A stretch of DNA of 64,000 bases, from positions 72,839,252 through 72,903,251 of the forward strand of contig CM037861.1 of the NCBI GenBank assembly GCA_021292105.1, in the 5' to 3' direction. Shown here in pieces: positions 28,701-43,700 of the stretch (position 1 is the stretch's first letter; each line of letters begins with the position of its first letter). Both the position numbers and the translations under genes were made by a program. The stretch is from Anadara kagoshimensis. Taxonomy: Eukaryota > Mollusca > Bivalvia > Arcoida > Arcidae. Under the pieces are notes generated by a model. That model was given only the letters and a program-made list of their open reading frames with translations, did not search any database and was not told where the DNA came from.

Positions 28701-31700
28701 TCAGAGTTTACATCATGTAAACTTAATGGTACCTTATTCACATTGAGATTGTCATATGTAAATAGAATTATTTTCATTAGCCTTGCATATCTCCTATTTC
28801 TTACAGTTTGTGAACAATGGCATACTTAGGACTATAAATGACAAACTATTGCATCAATCACTATGTTTGAATATTAATATCGGCAATACACATTCTGCAA
28901 CAAAATGGCTGCCTCCATGTTCCCAGGTGGTTTATTTATTGGGGTAACAATTGCCTTTGTGTTTGATGGTCAAGTTGTCTTACAACTTCACAAAGTCTAT
29001 CAGAAGTTTTTGTGTATGTGGCAATTTTTCAAGGATCATTGAATATGCCTTTGTGTCCTTCCAGTGGATATGTACTGAATCAAAAATGATATTGGTGAAA
29101 TAATACACAACTAGATGACAAAGTATGCATATTACGTATTAAACATTCGTGTGACTACAGTTTCACTTCTTGCATGTTCAATTTCGTGGTCCAAACACTC
29201 GAAAATATAATCCTAGAATTGAGCACAAATTAACCCTCAAAAATGAATTCCAGAATATTATTTTTAATGAAAATATAACAATTGAACTGATATTGAAATG
29301 GCGTTCATAGTCAGTATGAATGCCAAACCTTTGCATGACAAACCAATCATAATGTGTAATATTGCGCATTATTCAGTTTATCATGCAAACTCTTTGGAAA
29401 GGTTTGGCATTCATATAAATAAATGCTAAAAAGAAATAATAGGAAAAAAAACAATTTACACACTTTTATTACAATTTTATGGAATGTAAATTTAATATAA
29501 AAAGTTTACTGACTAAAAAAAAAACCAATTTTACATACTTTTGAACAAAGTTTATGGGATATAAACATAAAAATTTTTGCATATTTGTTTTTTTTTTCCA
29601 ATATTTTTACTTGAAAGAAGCACTGATATTGGTTTTGTTAAAGAAAGTAAAAATTTTAACAAGTCAAATAATTATGTAATTTGTATATTTTTCTCTGTCT
29701 GTGTCAGGGTATTAACAGTCACTTTGGTGTGACTGTGGAGAAGGATGGACAGCCATACTATGATTTTTACACCATTACCTAATGAAGTATTTTCTGAATC
29801 TTCTGTCTCTATAAGAGTCAATAATTCACTTTTACTGGATTATGAAACTACAAAGTCCATTACATTTCAGGTAAGATTTAAATCTATTTCCAGCCTTAAT
29901 CTTAACTGTACTTCAAAATTTAATCTTTAATAATGATAATTTGAATTCTCCATATTAAACATTGAACACTTTTACAATGTGAATTCCCCATATCAAACAT
30001 TGAACACTTTTACAATATAAATTCTCCTAATCAAACATTGAACACTTCACAATGTGAATTCTCCTAATCAAACATTGAACACTTCACAATGTGAATTCTC
30101 CTTGTCAAACATTGAACACTTCACAATGTGAAATCTCAATATCAAACATTGAACACTTTACAATGTGAATTCTCCTTATCAACATTGAACACTTCTTAAT
30201 GTGAATTCTCCATATCAAACATTGAACACTTCACAATGTGAATTCTTCTAATCAAACATTGAACACTTCACAATGTGAATTCTCCTTGTCAAACATTGAA
30301 CACTTCACAATGTGAATTCTATATAGCAAACATTGAACACTTTACAATGTGAATCTCATATCAAACATTGAACACTTACAATATGAACTCTCCATCAAAC
30401 ATTGAACACTTCACAATGTGAATTCTCCTTATCAAACATTGAACACTTCACAATATGAACTCTTCTTATCAAACATTGAACACTGCACAATGTGAATTCT
30501 CCTTATCAAACATTAAACACTTCACAATGTGAATTCTCCTTTTCAAACATTGAACACTTCACAATATGAACTCTCCATATCAAACATTGAACACTTTTAC
30601 AATGGTAATTCTATATATCAAACATTGAACACTTTTTCAATGTGACTTTCTCTTATTAAACATTGAACACTTTTACAATGGGATTTTAGTCCATATCAAA
30701 CATTGAACACTTTACAATGTGAAATCTACACATCAAACATTGAACACTTTTACAATTTGAAGTCTTCATATCAAACATTGAACACTTTTACAATTTGAAG
30801 TCTCCATATCAAACATTGAACACTTTTACAATGTAAACATTGAACACTTTACAATGGGGATTTTAGTTCTGCAAATTTAAAACAGGTTTAGTAATAATTA
30901 TTGCTATTAGTTTAGCTGTTTAATAATTTATCAATTTTAATTTTTATAATGATAATTTTTAAGGTTGTAGCCAGGGAATTAGACACTGTAGAAAAAAGAT
31001 CAAGTTCAGCAACTGTTGTAGTGACAGTAGAAGATATGAATGATAATCCTCCAGTATTTACCAATACATCATATAGAACATCAATATCAGAACATTCTAC
31101 TATTGGTACCAGTGTTATCACACTAACTGTAAGTATCTGAACATTCTACTATTGGTACCAGTGTTATCACACTAACTGTAAGTATCTGAACATTCTACTA
31201 TTGGTACCAGTGTTATCACACTAACTGTAAGTATCTGAACATTCTACTATTGGTACCAGTGTTATCACACTAACTGTTGGTACCAGTGTTATCACACTAA
31301 CTGTAAGTATCAGAACATTCTACTATTGGTACCAGTGTTATCACACTAACTGTAAGTATCTGAACATTCTACTATTGGTACCAGTGTCATCACACTAACT
31401 CTAAGTATCTGAACATTCTACTATTGGTACCAGTGTTATCACACTAACTGTAAGTATCAGAACATTCTACTGTTGGTACCAGTGTCATCACACTAACTGT
31501 AAGTATCAGAACATTCTACTATTGGTACCAGTGTCATCACACTAACTGTAAGTATCAGAACATTCTACTATTGGTACCAGTGTTATCACACTAACAGTAA
31601 GTATCAGAACATTCTACTGTTGGTACCAGTGTTATCACACTAACTGTAAGTATCAGAACATTCTACTATTGGTACCAGTGTTATCACACTAACTGTAAGT

Positions 31701-34700
31701 ATCTGAACATTCTACTATTGGTACCAGTGTCATCACACTAACTGTAAGTATCAGAACATTCTACTATTGGTACCAGTGTTATCACACTAACTGTAAGTAT
31801 CAGAACATTCTACTGTTGGTACCAGTGTTATCACACTAACTGTAAGTATCAGAACATTCTACTATTGGTACCAGTGTCATCACACTAACTGTAAGTATCT
31901 GAACATTCTACTATTGGTACCAGTGTTATCACACTAACTGTAACTATCAGAACATTCTACTATTGGTACCAGTGTTATCACACTAACTGTAAGTATCAGA
32001 ACATTCTACTATTGGTACCAGTGTCATCACACTAACTGTAAGTATCAGAACATTCTACTGTTGGTACCAGTGTTATCACACTAACTGTAAGTATCAGAAC
32101 ATTCTACTATTGGTACCAGTGTTATCACACTAACTGTAAGTATCAGAACATTCTACTGTTGGTACCAGTGTTATCACACTAACTGTAAGTATCAGAACAT
32201 TCTACTATTGGTACCAGTGTTATCACACTAACTGTAAGTATCAGAACATTCTACTATGGTACCAGTGTTATCACACTAACTGTAAGTATCAGAACATTCT
32301 ACTATGGGTACCAGTGTTATCACACTAACTGTAAGTATCAGAACATTCTACTATTGGTACCAGTGTCATCACACTAACTGTAAGTATCTGAACATTCTAC
32401 TATTGGTACCAGTGTCATCACACTAACTGTAAGTATCAGAACATTCTACTATGGGTACCAGTGTTATCACACTAACTGTAAGTATCAGAACATTCTACTA
32501 TGGGTACCAGTGTCATCACACTAACTGTAAGTATCAGAACATTCTACTATTGGTACCAGTGTTATCACACTAACTGTAAGTATCTGAACATTCTACTATG
32601 GGTACCAGTGTTATCACACTAACTGTAAGTATCTGAACATTCTACTATTGGTACCAGTGTCATCACACTAACTGTAAGTATCAGAACATTCTACTATTGG
32701 TACCAGTGTTATCACACTAACTGTAAGTATCAGAACATTCTACTATTGGTACCAGTGTCATCACACTAACTGTAAGTATCAGAACATTCTACTGTTGGTA
32801 CCAGTGTTATCATACTTTGTACGATTTGTACAATGCATAAAGTGTCTAAAGGAATGCAAGAAGTCCCATGAGTGTACATGTTTTGTTTTGTATGTATCAG
32901 TTATAAACAATTTAAATTAATGGTACAAGAAAAAGAATTTGTCACCTGGTTGTGACCGAGATCAACCGGTATCAGTCACAAACAGGTGACAGATTCTGTT
33001 ATTCCCTATGTGAGATACGCGTATCTCACATGACCACATGACCTTTAGTGACATCACAATCAAAAGACAATTACATGATGTCATCATATGGAGAACATGA
33101 CATCATCTTGCAGGAAAATGACATCAAATTCTTCACAATTTAGAAATTTTGAGTGTGTTTCAAATGATTAATATTGGATTTTTTAATGAACCACTTTGGT
33201 ACTGGTAAGTGTTATTATACTTATTGTAAGTTATAAGGTCAATGTGCTGGCCATATGATAAATCTTCTATCATTTGTTGTGTGTCATGTGTAAATGTTTT
33301 TACAAAACAACTAAATTGTATTATATTTATTAACAACATTATCTAGCTCAAGGGTTTTTAGTTTTTTTACCTACCATCCTTATTCAGTGTCATTTTAGAT
33401 TTACACAAATGTTGGCTGTGGGACCAAAACTGGAATGTTTCCAAAATTAATTAAATTATCTACAAGTAACACTAGTAATTTTTTGTTTCCTTGACAGGCA
33501 GTGGATAAGGATTCCAATAGCTATGGGGAGGTCCATTACAATCTGACTGGGGGTGATGGAAGGTAAGTCCATTACAAGTAAAGGAAGAACAGACAGAAGT
33601 CTTCCTGAATGAAGCTCAGATATGAAGTCAGTTTGTTCATTATCAAACCAATTCTCTGAGATATTATATGTTTTTGTCATCAGTATTTCCATTACATTAT
33701 TATTATTTATTATAATTTCATATCTTTGAAGTTTGCATGATTTATTGTGTTCTATTCAATTTATTTCAATTCCAGTTTATGATGTTTTTTATCCTTAAAC
33801 ATAATATGTTAATATATTATATTAAATCTGTGTAAGCTATTTATTGAAGAGGCAGTTTTATAAAGTAATTTGTAATTATTGTATAATTCAATATAATTAT
33901 TTTAAAGATGTAAACTGAAAAATTTGAGTTTACCACAAAATATTGATAATTTTATTTACTCTATTTAGATTTGCTATAGATAACCGTACAGGAAAGGTAA
34001 CAGTATCTGGTATGTTAGATAGAGAGAAGAGAGACGAGTATTATCTGTCAGCAGAAGCCATTGATGGTGGTGGATTCAGAACAATTATAGAACTGAAAAT
34101 CTTCATAGATGATTACAATGACAATGCTCCTGTATTTAGGCGTGATGATTATTATGGTGTTGTCAGAGAAAACACGCAGTCATTCCTCCGTGGTCCATTA
34201 ATTGTGTCGGTATGTCATAGTTTATATTTTATACCTCAGAGAAAACATGCAGACATTCCTCTGTGGTCCATTAATCGTGTTTATATGTCATAGTTTATAT
34301 TTTATACCTCAGAGAAAACATACAGACATTCCTCTGTGGTCCATTAATTGTGTTGGTATGTCATAGTTTACATTTTATACCTCAGAGAAAACACGCAGAC
34401 ATTCCTCTGTGGTCCATTAATCGTGTTGGTATGTCAAAGTTTATATTTTATACCTCAGAGAAAACATACAGACATTCCTCTGTGGTCAATTAATCGTGTT
34501 GGTATGTCAAAGTTTATATTTTATACCTCAGAGAAAACATACAGACATTCCTCTGTGGTCCATTAATCGTGTTGGTATGTCATAGTTTATATTTTATACC
34601 TCAGAGAAAACATACAGACATTCCTCTGTGGTCCATTAATCGTGTTGGTATGTCAAAGTTTATATTTTGTTCCTCAGAGAAAACATACAGACATTCCTCT

Positions 34701-37700
34701 GTGGTCCATTAATTGTGTTGGTATGTCATAGTTTATATTTTATACCTCAGAGAAAACACGCAGACATTCCTCACTGGTCAATTAAATTGTGTTGGGATAC
34801 TGTTAATTAAATGCAAGATAATATAATTAAAGTTTGTTGTTTAGTAATTGCAAGGATCACTGATTTTTTGTTACCTTTGCTTCTCAAAATCTTTTACATG
34901 TCACAACTTTGTTAATCAAGTTTATAACTCACAGTGATGGTTTTGATGTGTTTTTCATCTGTATCCAATTTATTTGTTGAGGTTGTTGGTGTGTCATGTT
35001 TGGTCTGCATCTCTCATTTAAATCCCAAAGAACGTAATCCAGTTATTCTGGATTGCAAGACAATTTACTGATGATCAATGTAATGTAAATATTTGGTAAT
35101 CACAATATCTGTTGTCTGTCTGACTTGTAAATATTTGGTAATCACAATTTCTGTTGTCTGTCTGACTTGTAAATATTTGGTAATCACAATTTCTGTTGTC
35201 CATCTGACTTGTAAATATTTGGTAATCACAATTTCTGTTGTCCATCTGACTTGTAAATATTTGGTAATCACAATTTCTGTTGTCCATCTGACTTGTAAAT
35301 ATTTGGTAATCACAATTTCTGTTGTCCATCTGACTTGTAAATATTTGGTAATCACAATTTCTGTTGTCCATCTGACTTGTAAATATTTGGTAATCACAAT
35401 TTCTGTTGTCCATCTGACATACAGGTGAAATTAATACTATATATTTCTTTATATATTTAGGCTTTAGATGACGATCAAACTGGAACAAATAATAGTAAAG
35501 TCAACTATAGGATAGTAAATGTACCAACTGGATTGATGAATAACTTTACAATCAACACAACATCAGGGGAGATTACTCTTAAAGGTCCTATAGACTATGA
35601 AAAACTTGCCAAGAGTCTGAATGGAAAAATTATATTGCAGATTGAAGCTTATGACCTAGGAACACCAGAACTGAAATCACTGTCTAATGCCAATGTTACC
35701 ATTGAAGTTGAGGTAAAATAATCTATAAGCTCTCATTTAAATGATTTTTGTAAAATTGCAAATGGGGTAAAATGATTGTTTTAAAATTTGATTAAAAGAG
35801 AAAAAATAAAGGAGATTCAAAATACATATATTGAAAATAAAATGTTATCAGTTAGTCCATTCAATAACCTTATTCATATACTGGTAAATCATGCCACCCA
35901 GATAGAAAACCAATGTAATATCAAACCACTGTTTAGAGACAGCTCTAGTTTATATACTGGTAAATCATGCCACCCAGATAGAAAACCAATGTAATATCAA
36001 ACCACTGTTTAGAGACAGCTCTAGTTTATATACTGGTAAATCATGCTGCCCAGATAGAAAACCAATGTAATATCAAACCACTGTTTAGAGACAGCTCTAG
36101 TTTATATACTGGTAAATCATGCTGCCCAGATAGAAAACCAATGTAATATCAAACCACTGTTTAGAGACAGCTCTAGTTTATATACTGGTAAATCATGCTG
36201 CCCAGATAGAAAACCAATGTAATATCAGCCACTGTTTAGAGACAGCTCTAGTTTATATACTGGTAAATCATGCCACCCAGATAGAAAACCAATGTAATAT
36301 CAAACCACTGTTTAGAGACAGCTCTAGTTTATATACTGGTAAATCATGCCACCCAGATAGAAAACCAATGTAATATCAAACCACTGTTTAGAGACAGCTC
36401 TAGTTTATATACTGGTAAATCATGCTGCCCAGATAGAAAACCAATGTAATATCAAACCACTGTTTAGAGACAGCTCTAGTTTATATACGGGTAAATCATG
36501 CCACCCAGATAGAAAACCAATGTAATATCAAACCACTGTTTAGAGACAGCTCTAGTTTATATACTGGTAAATCATGCCACCCAGATAGAAAATCAATGTA
36601 ATATCAAACCACTGTTTAGAGACAGCTCTAGTTTATATACTGGTAAATCATGCCACCCAGATAGAAAACCAATGTAATATCAAACCACTGTTTAGAGACA
36701 GCTCTAGTTTATATACTGGTAAATCATGCTGCCCAGATAGAAAACCAATGTAATATCAAACCACTGTTTAGAGACAGCTCTAGTTTATATACTGGTAAAT
36801 CATGCCACCCAGATAGAAAACCAATGTAATATCAAACCACTGTTTAGAGACAGCTCTAGTTTATATACTGGTAAATCATGCCACCCAGATAGAAAACCAA
36901 TGTAATATCAAACCACTGTTTAGAGACAGCTCTAGTTTATATACTGGTAAATCATGCTGCCCAGATAGAAAACCAATGTAATATCAAACCACTGTTTAGA
37001 GACAGCTCTAGTTTATATACTGGTAAATCATGCCACCCAGATAGAAAACCAATGTAATATCAAACCACTGTTTAGAGACAGCTCTAGTTTATATACTGGT
37101 AAATCATGCCACCCAGATAGAAAACCAATGTAATATCAAACCACTGTTTAGAGACAGCTCTAGTTTATATACGGGTAAATCATGCCACCCAGATAGAAAA
37201 CCAATGTAATATCAAACCACTGTTTAGAGACAGCTCTAGTTTATATACTGGTAAATCATGCCACCCAGATAGAAAATCAATGTAATATCAAACCACTGTT
37301 TAGAGACAGCTCTAGTTTATATACTGGTAAATCATGCCACCCAGATAGAAAACCAATGTAATATCAAACCACTGTTTAGAGACAGCTCTAGTTTATATAC
37401 TGGTAAATCATGCCACCCAGATAGAAAACCAATGTAATATCAAACCACTGTTTAGAGACAGCTCTAGTTTATATACGGGTAAATCATGCCACCCAGATAG
37501 AAAACCAATGTAATATCAAACCACTGTTTAGAGACAGCTCTAGTTTATATACTGGTAAATCATGCCACCCAGATAGAAAATCAATGTAATATCAAACCAC
37601 TGTTTAGAGACAGCTCTAGTTTATATACTGGTAAATCATGCCACCCAGATAGAAAACCAATGTAATATCAAACCACTGTTTAGAGACAGCTCTAGTTTAT

Positions 37701-40700
37701 ATACTGGTAAATCATGCTGCCCAGATAGAAAACCAATGTAATATCAAACCACTGTTTAGAGACAGCTCTAGTTTATATACTGGTAAATCATGCCACCCAG
37801 ATAGAAAACCAATGTAATATCAAACCACTGTTTAGAGACAGCTCTAGTTTATATACTGGTAAATCATGCCACCCAGATAGAAAACCAATGTAATATCAAA
37901 CCACTGTTTAGAGACAGCTCTAGTTTATATACTGGTAAATCATGCTGCCCAGATAGAAAACCAATGTAATATCAAACCACTGTTTAGAGACAGCTCTAGT
38001 TTATATACTGGTAAATCATGCCACCCAGATAGAAAACCAATGTAATATCAAACCACTGTTTAGAGACAGTTCTAGTTTATATACTGGTAAATCATGCCAC
38101 CCAGATAGAAAACCAATGTAATATCAAACCACTGTTTAGAGACAGCTCTAGTTTATATACTGGTAAATCATGCTGCCCAGATAGAAAACCAATGTAATAT
38201 CAAACCACTGTTTAGAGACAGCTCTAGTTTATATACGGGTAAATCATGCCACCCAGATAGAAAACCAATGTAATATCAAACCACTGTTTAGAGACAGCTC
38301 TAGTTTATATACTGGTAAATCATGCCACCCAGATAGAAAACCAATGTAATATCAAACCACTGTTTAGAGACAGCTCTAGTTTATATACTGGTAAATCATG
38401 CCACCCAGATAGAAAACCAATGTAATATCAAACCACTGTTTAGAGACAGCTCTAGTTTATATACGGGTAAATCATGCCACCCAGATAAAAAACCAATGTA
38501 ATATCAAACCACTGTTTAGAGACAGCTCTAGTTTATATACTGGTAAATCATGCCACCCAGATAGAAAACCAATGTAATATCAAACCACTGTTTAGAGACA
38601 GCTCTAGTTTATATACTGGTAAATCATGCCACCCAGATAGAAAACCAATGTAATATCAGCCACTGTTTAGAGACAGCTCTAGTTTATATACTGGTAAATC
38701 ATGCCACCCAGATAGAAAACCAATGTAATATCAGCCACTGTTTAGAGACAGCTCTAGTTTATATACTGGTAAATCATGCCACCCAGATAGAAAATCAATG
38801 TAATATCAAACCACTGTTTAGAGACAGCTCTAGTTTATATACTGGTAAATCATGCCACCCAGATAGAAAACCAATGTAATATCAAACCACTGTTTAGAGA
38901 CAGCTCTAGTTTATATACTGGTAAATCATGCTGCCGAGATAGAAAACCAATGTAATATCAGCCACTGTTTAGAGACAGCTCTAGTTTATATACTGGTAAA
39001 TCATGCTGCCCAGATAGAAAACCAATGTAGTATCAAACCGCTATTTAGAGACAGCTCTAGTTTATATACTGGTAAATCATGCCACCCAGATAGAAAATCA
39101 ATGTAATATCAAACCACTGTTTAGAGACAGCTCTAGTTTATATACTGGTAAATCATGCTGCCCAGATAGAAAACCAATGTAATATCAAACCACTGTTTAG
39201 AGACAGCTCTAGTTTATATACTGGTTAATCATGCTGCCCAGATAGAAAACCAATGTAATATCAAACCACTGTTTAGAGACAGCTCTAGTTTATATACTGG
39301 TTAATCATGCTGCCCAGATAGAAAACCAATGTAATATCAAACCACTGTTTAGAGACAGCTCTAGTTTATATACTGGTTAATCATGCTGCCCAGATAGAAA
39401 ACCAATGTAATATCAAACCACTGTTTAGAGACAGCTCTAGTTTATATACTGGTAAATCATGCTGCCCAGATAGAAAACCAATGTAATATCAAACCACTGT
39501 TTAGAGACAGCTCTAGTTTATATACTGGTAAATCATGCTGCCGAGATAGAAAACCAATGTAATATCAGCCACTGTTTAGAGACAGCTCTAGTTTATATAC
39601 TGGTAAATCATGCCACCCAGATAGAAAATCAATGTAATATCAGCCACTGTTTAGAGACAGCTCTAGTTTATATACTGGTAAATCATGCTGCCCAGATAGA
39701 AAACCAATGTAATATCAAACCACTGTAACGTTTTCATAATGTGCCCAGAATATTAAACCACACTTGTTTTTATGATTCAGTACAAAAACATGAAAATTGT
39801 TTATTATTTTATATTTTAGGATGTAAACGATAACACTCCTAAATTTGACCAATTACACTACACAGCAGCCATCCTAGAAAATGCTACGGCGGGGATGTCT
39901 ATTATTAAGATTCATGCTATTGATCTTGATGGAACAGATCGTAACAATGAATTCTTATATCGTATAGACAGTGGTGCTCAGGATAAGTTTAGAATTAATT
40001 TTATGACTGGTGAAATATCAGTGGAAGTGGGCGCTTCATTAGACAGAGAAACAAAGAATCAGTACATTTTAAACATGTCTGCTACAGACAGAGGTACCAA
40101 ACAACTGGCAGGTCATTGTGTTGTAACTATTGACATTAATGATGTTAATGATGAAATGCCAGTATTTATACCTCAGTCTAAAATGGTATCTATAAATGAG
40201 AATTCAGCAGTCAATAACCAGGTGGCTATATATCCTGCTACAGATGTAGATCTTGATTCCAAACTCCATTATAGTATATATGGTCCTGTACAAGGGTTTG
40301 ATGAAAATGGAAAGCAAGTTGATGCCTCGGCTACAGGTCTTAATGTAAGCTATTATAATAGATGTATATATTTATATGGTAAATCAGTGTAAAGGCAATT
40401 AAGTATCAAAACAGAATTATATTTATTTTATTTTGTTATAAAACAGTACATTGTATATAAAAAAGCAGACGGCTTATTTTATTATTATTTTTAATTTTTG
40501 TGTGTGACATTGCTGAGGTTGACTATTGTAAAATTAGCTGCTAGATTTTAACTGTTTAGGCATGTAAGGTAAATTCTTTGTTATTAAAGTTTTTTACTTC
40601 TATTTCAGAATTATTTTGATATTCATGCTGACAATGCAACAATATATGTAAAATCAAAACTTGATAGAGAAAAAGTGGAAACTGTTGTCATGGTAATTTT

Positions 40701-43700
40701 AGCTACAGATTTAAATGCTTGGAAACCAACAATACAAACATCTACTGGTATGACTTTGTAGACTTATTTTAAATTTTAATGTCATTGTTTAAATGTTAAG
40801 TGACTATATATTGGCACCAGAGGAGGAGGGGTTACTACTTTTTAGCTCACCTGACCAAAGGTCATGTGAGCTTATGGTATGGTGCAGCGTGTGTATGTGC
40901 GTGCGTGTGTGCGTGTGTGCGTGCGTGCATGCGTGTGTGCGTGCGTGCGTCGTTAACACACATTTTCAACTTCTCCTCTGAAAGTACTTGCCAGATTTCA
41001 ACGAGACTTGGTCAGAAGCATGTCTGGGTCGGTGCAATTCAGATTTGTTCGTGGCGTTGCCATGGCTACCATAACTAGGTCAAGGTGACCTAGGGGTGCA
41101 AAAATCTTAAAAAATCTTCTTCTCCGAAAGTATTGATTGGAGAAAAAATCTGATGTGATTCTGGCTTTTCTAGGGTCTTAAGCCTATAGTTTGTTCATTT
41201 TGTGAAATTCGGACAAAAAATAGGTTACGCGTTTTTGCGTTTAATTTTAAAAAAAATCGTAAAATAGCTTCAAATTGTTATAACTTGACTAATTGACCAG
41301 ATAATGACATGGGGTTTTCAGTTTTGACATCTTCTTTTTAGTATCTTCAAAATGAGGTCAAGGTCAATTGTGAAGGTCGTGACCTAATTTTTGTACAGCG
41401 TGAACAAAGTGAACCTGTACTTTGTCATCGCTTTCTTCCAAGATATCGAGCTTCTTTGCTATGAAATTATAAGATATGAGTACACCTGGAAATAGTGCGC
41501 CTGATAAATGAGCGTGAAAGAAGTATATCTGTTTTATCGTGAGATATGTATTCTGAGACGGGTAATGCATTTTGTTACATATGCACATTTGGAATAAATT
41601 TTCGGAATACATTTCAGAATCTAGTAAATTATTGCGACGGGATGCATCTAATAATTTCTGCAATTTGGCGAACTGATCTCATGTTTACAATAAAAAGTAG
41701 TTCGAGAAGTTTGCGTCCTACGATGTAAAATCATAACTTTTTAAGAAATGAACAGCAACGGCAGGTTGTTTAATTAATTCTTCGTGAAATCTACGGAAAT
41801 TTAAATTTATTTTGAAGGTTATGATAACGTATTTTAATGTTGAGGCAATTGTGTCATATTTTAAAACTGTTTATCGATTAGATTTTACTTTCGTGAAAGG
41901 GAGATAATTCGTACAGTGTTGTATGCAAATTTTAAATACAGTCGTTTTACCCGTTCCGAACAGGGTTTAATTTTCATATAAGCGCTGCTGCAGACGTCAT
42001 CCACAAGCAGGGGAAATAAAACTTATGTGGTGTAATAATACAAATGTTTACTGATTCCAAAATATCGACACTTGTCCTCAAAAACACGTGGTAGTATGTT
42101 TTCTTGAAAAAAGCATTTCCGTGATCACGATTTGTTTACATCGTTAAACTAGGTCACCAACAATCTGTCGTACATTTAGGAAGCGGTTGAAGAAACAGCA
42201 AATTGAGAAAGTTATTTTGCGATTCCTTTAATTGAACGGGATTGAAATTTTAGATTATTCGGTAGTAAAAATTCGGAACTGGTAAAACAACTAAATGATC
42301 CAGTTATGCATACAACCGCTAGAATGTACCCCCTCATAGCGACGGTAGGATCTGCAAAACTCTACTTTCTCTATCCGAAATGACAAAACGATCGGGTACA
42401 ACTTTTTTAAATTTTAATTACCGATTGTCTTTTTCATATATTTATGAAATTAATTTTTTCTACCATTTAATTCAGCAATACATGGTTTGGTACATAAAAA
42501 TTTGTTTCTTTTTTCAAAAAAAAAACCCATCCGTCGGACTATATACATAGATCAACGACACCCCCCCCCCCACCCCCCCCCCCCCCCCCCCGAATTTTCG
42601 GTTATATTCTGTCTTGCCACAACACAATTTTCCCAACTACGCTGTACAGCAGCACGACAGTGCTATGTTTTATACTTCTGAATATAATTATTATCTCGAA
42701 AACTATAAACTTTTTGTATAGGCATTTATATTAGAATGTTGTAGCTATTGATACAACGATCATTTTGATGTATAGAAAAAGGTCATGGGTTCAAAGGTCA
42801 AGGTCACAGTTGCGAAACAATACCGAAATGGTTAATTATCTCGAAAACTATAAACTTTTTGTATAGGCATGTATATTGGAATGTTGTAGGTATTGATACA
42901 ACAATCATTTTGATGTATAGAAAAAGGTCATGGGTTCAAAGGTCAAGGTCACAGATGCGAGACAATACGGAAATGGTTAATTATCTCGAAAACTATAAAC
43001 TTTTTGTATAGGCATTTATATTAGAATGTTGTAGCTATTGATACAACGATCATTTTGATGTATAGAAAAAGGTCATGGGTTCAAAGGTCAAGGTCACAGT
43101 TGCGAAACAATACCGAAATGGTTAATTATCTCGAAAACTATAAACTTTTTGTATAGGCATGTATATTGGAATGTTGTAGGTATTGATACAACAATCATTT
43201 TGATGTATAGAAAAAGGTCATGGGTTCAAAGGTCAAGGTCACAGATGCGAGACAATACGGAAATGGTTAATTATCTCGAAAATTATAAACTTTTTGTATA
43301 GGCATGTATATTAGAATGTTGTAGCTATTGATACAATGGTCATTTTGATGTATAGAAAAAGGTCATGGGTTCAAAGGTCAAGGTCACAGATGTGAAACAA
43401 TACCGAAATGGTTAATTATCTTGAAAACTATAAACTTTTTGTATAGGCATGTATATTAGAATGTTGTAGCTATTGATACAACAATGATTTTGATGTATAG
43501 AAAAAGGTCATGGGTTCAAAGGTCAAGGTCACAGATGCGAAACAATACCGAAATGGTTAATTATCTTGAAAACTATAAACTTTTTGTATAAGCATGTATA
43601 TTAGAATGTTGTAGGTATTGATACAACAATCATTTCAATGTATAGAAAAAGGTCATGGGTTTAAAGGTCAAGGTCACAGATGCAAAACAATACTGAGATG

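Noticed and set aside
35065-35488. Overlapping open frames on both strands in the 42-bp array
   Set aside because: Open on both strands only because 42 is a multiple of three; no start or splice support.
35877-39726. CRISPR-like array with conserved and variable halves
   Set aside because: All parts of the 76-bp unit are conserved; it is a plain tandem repeat.
41364-42681. Short open frames in the middle of the 3-kb HINE
   Set aside because: 60-99 codons, both strands, no recognisable domain; expected by chance in this length.
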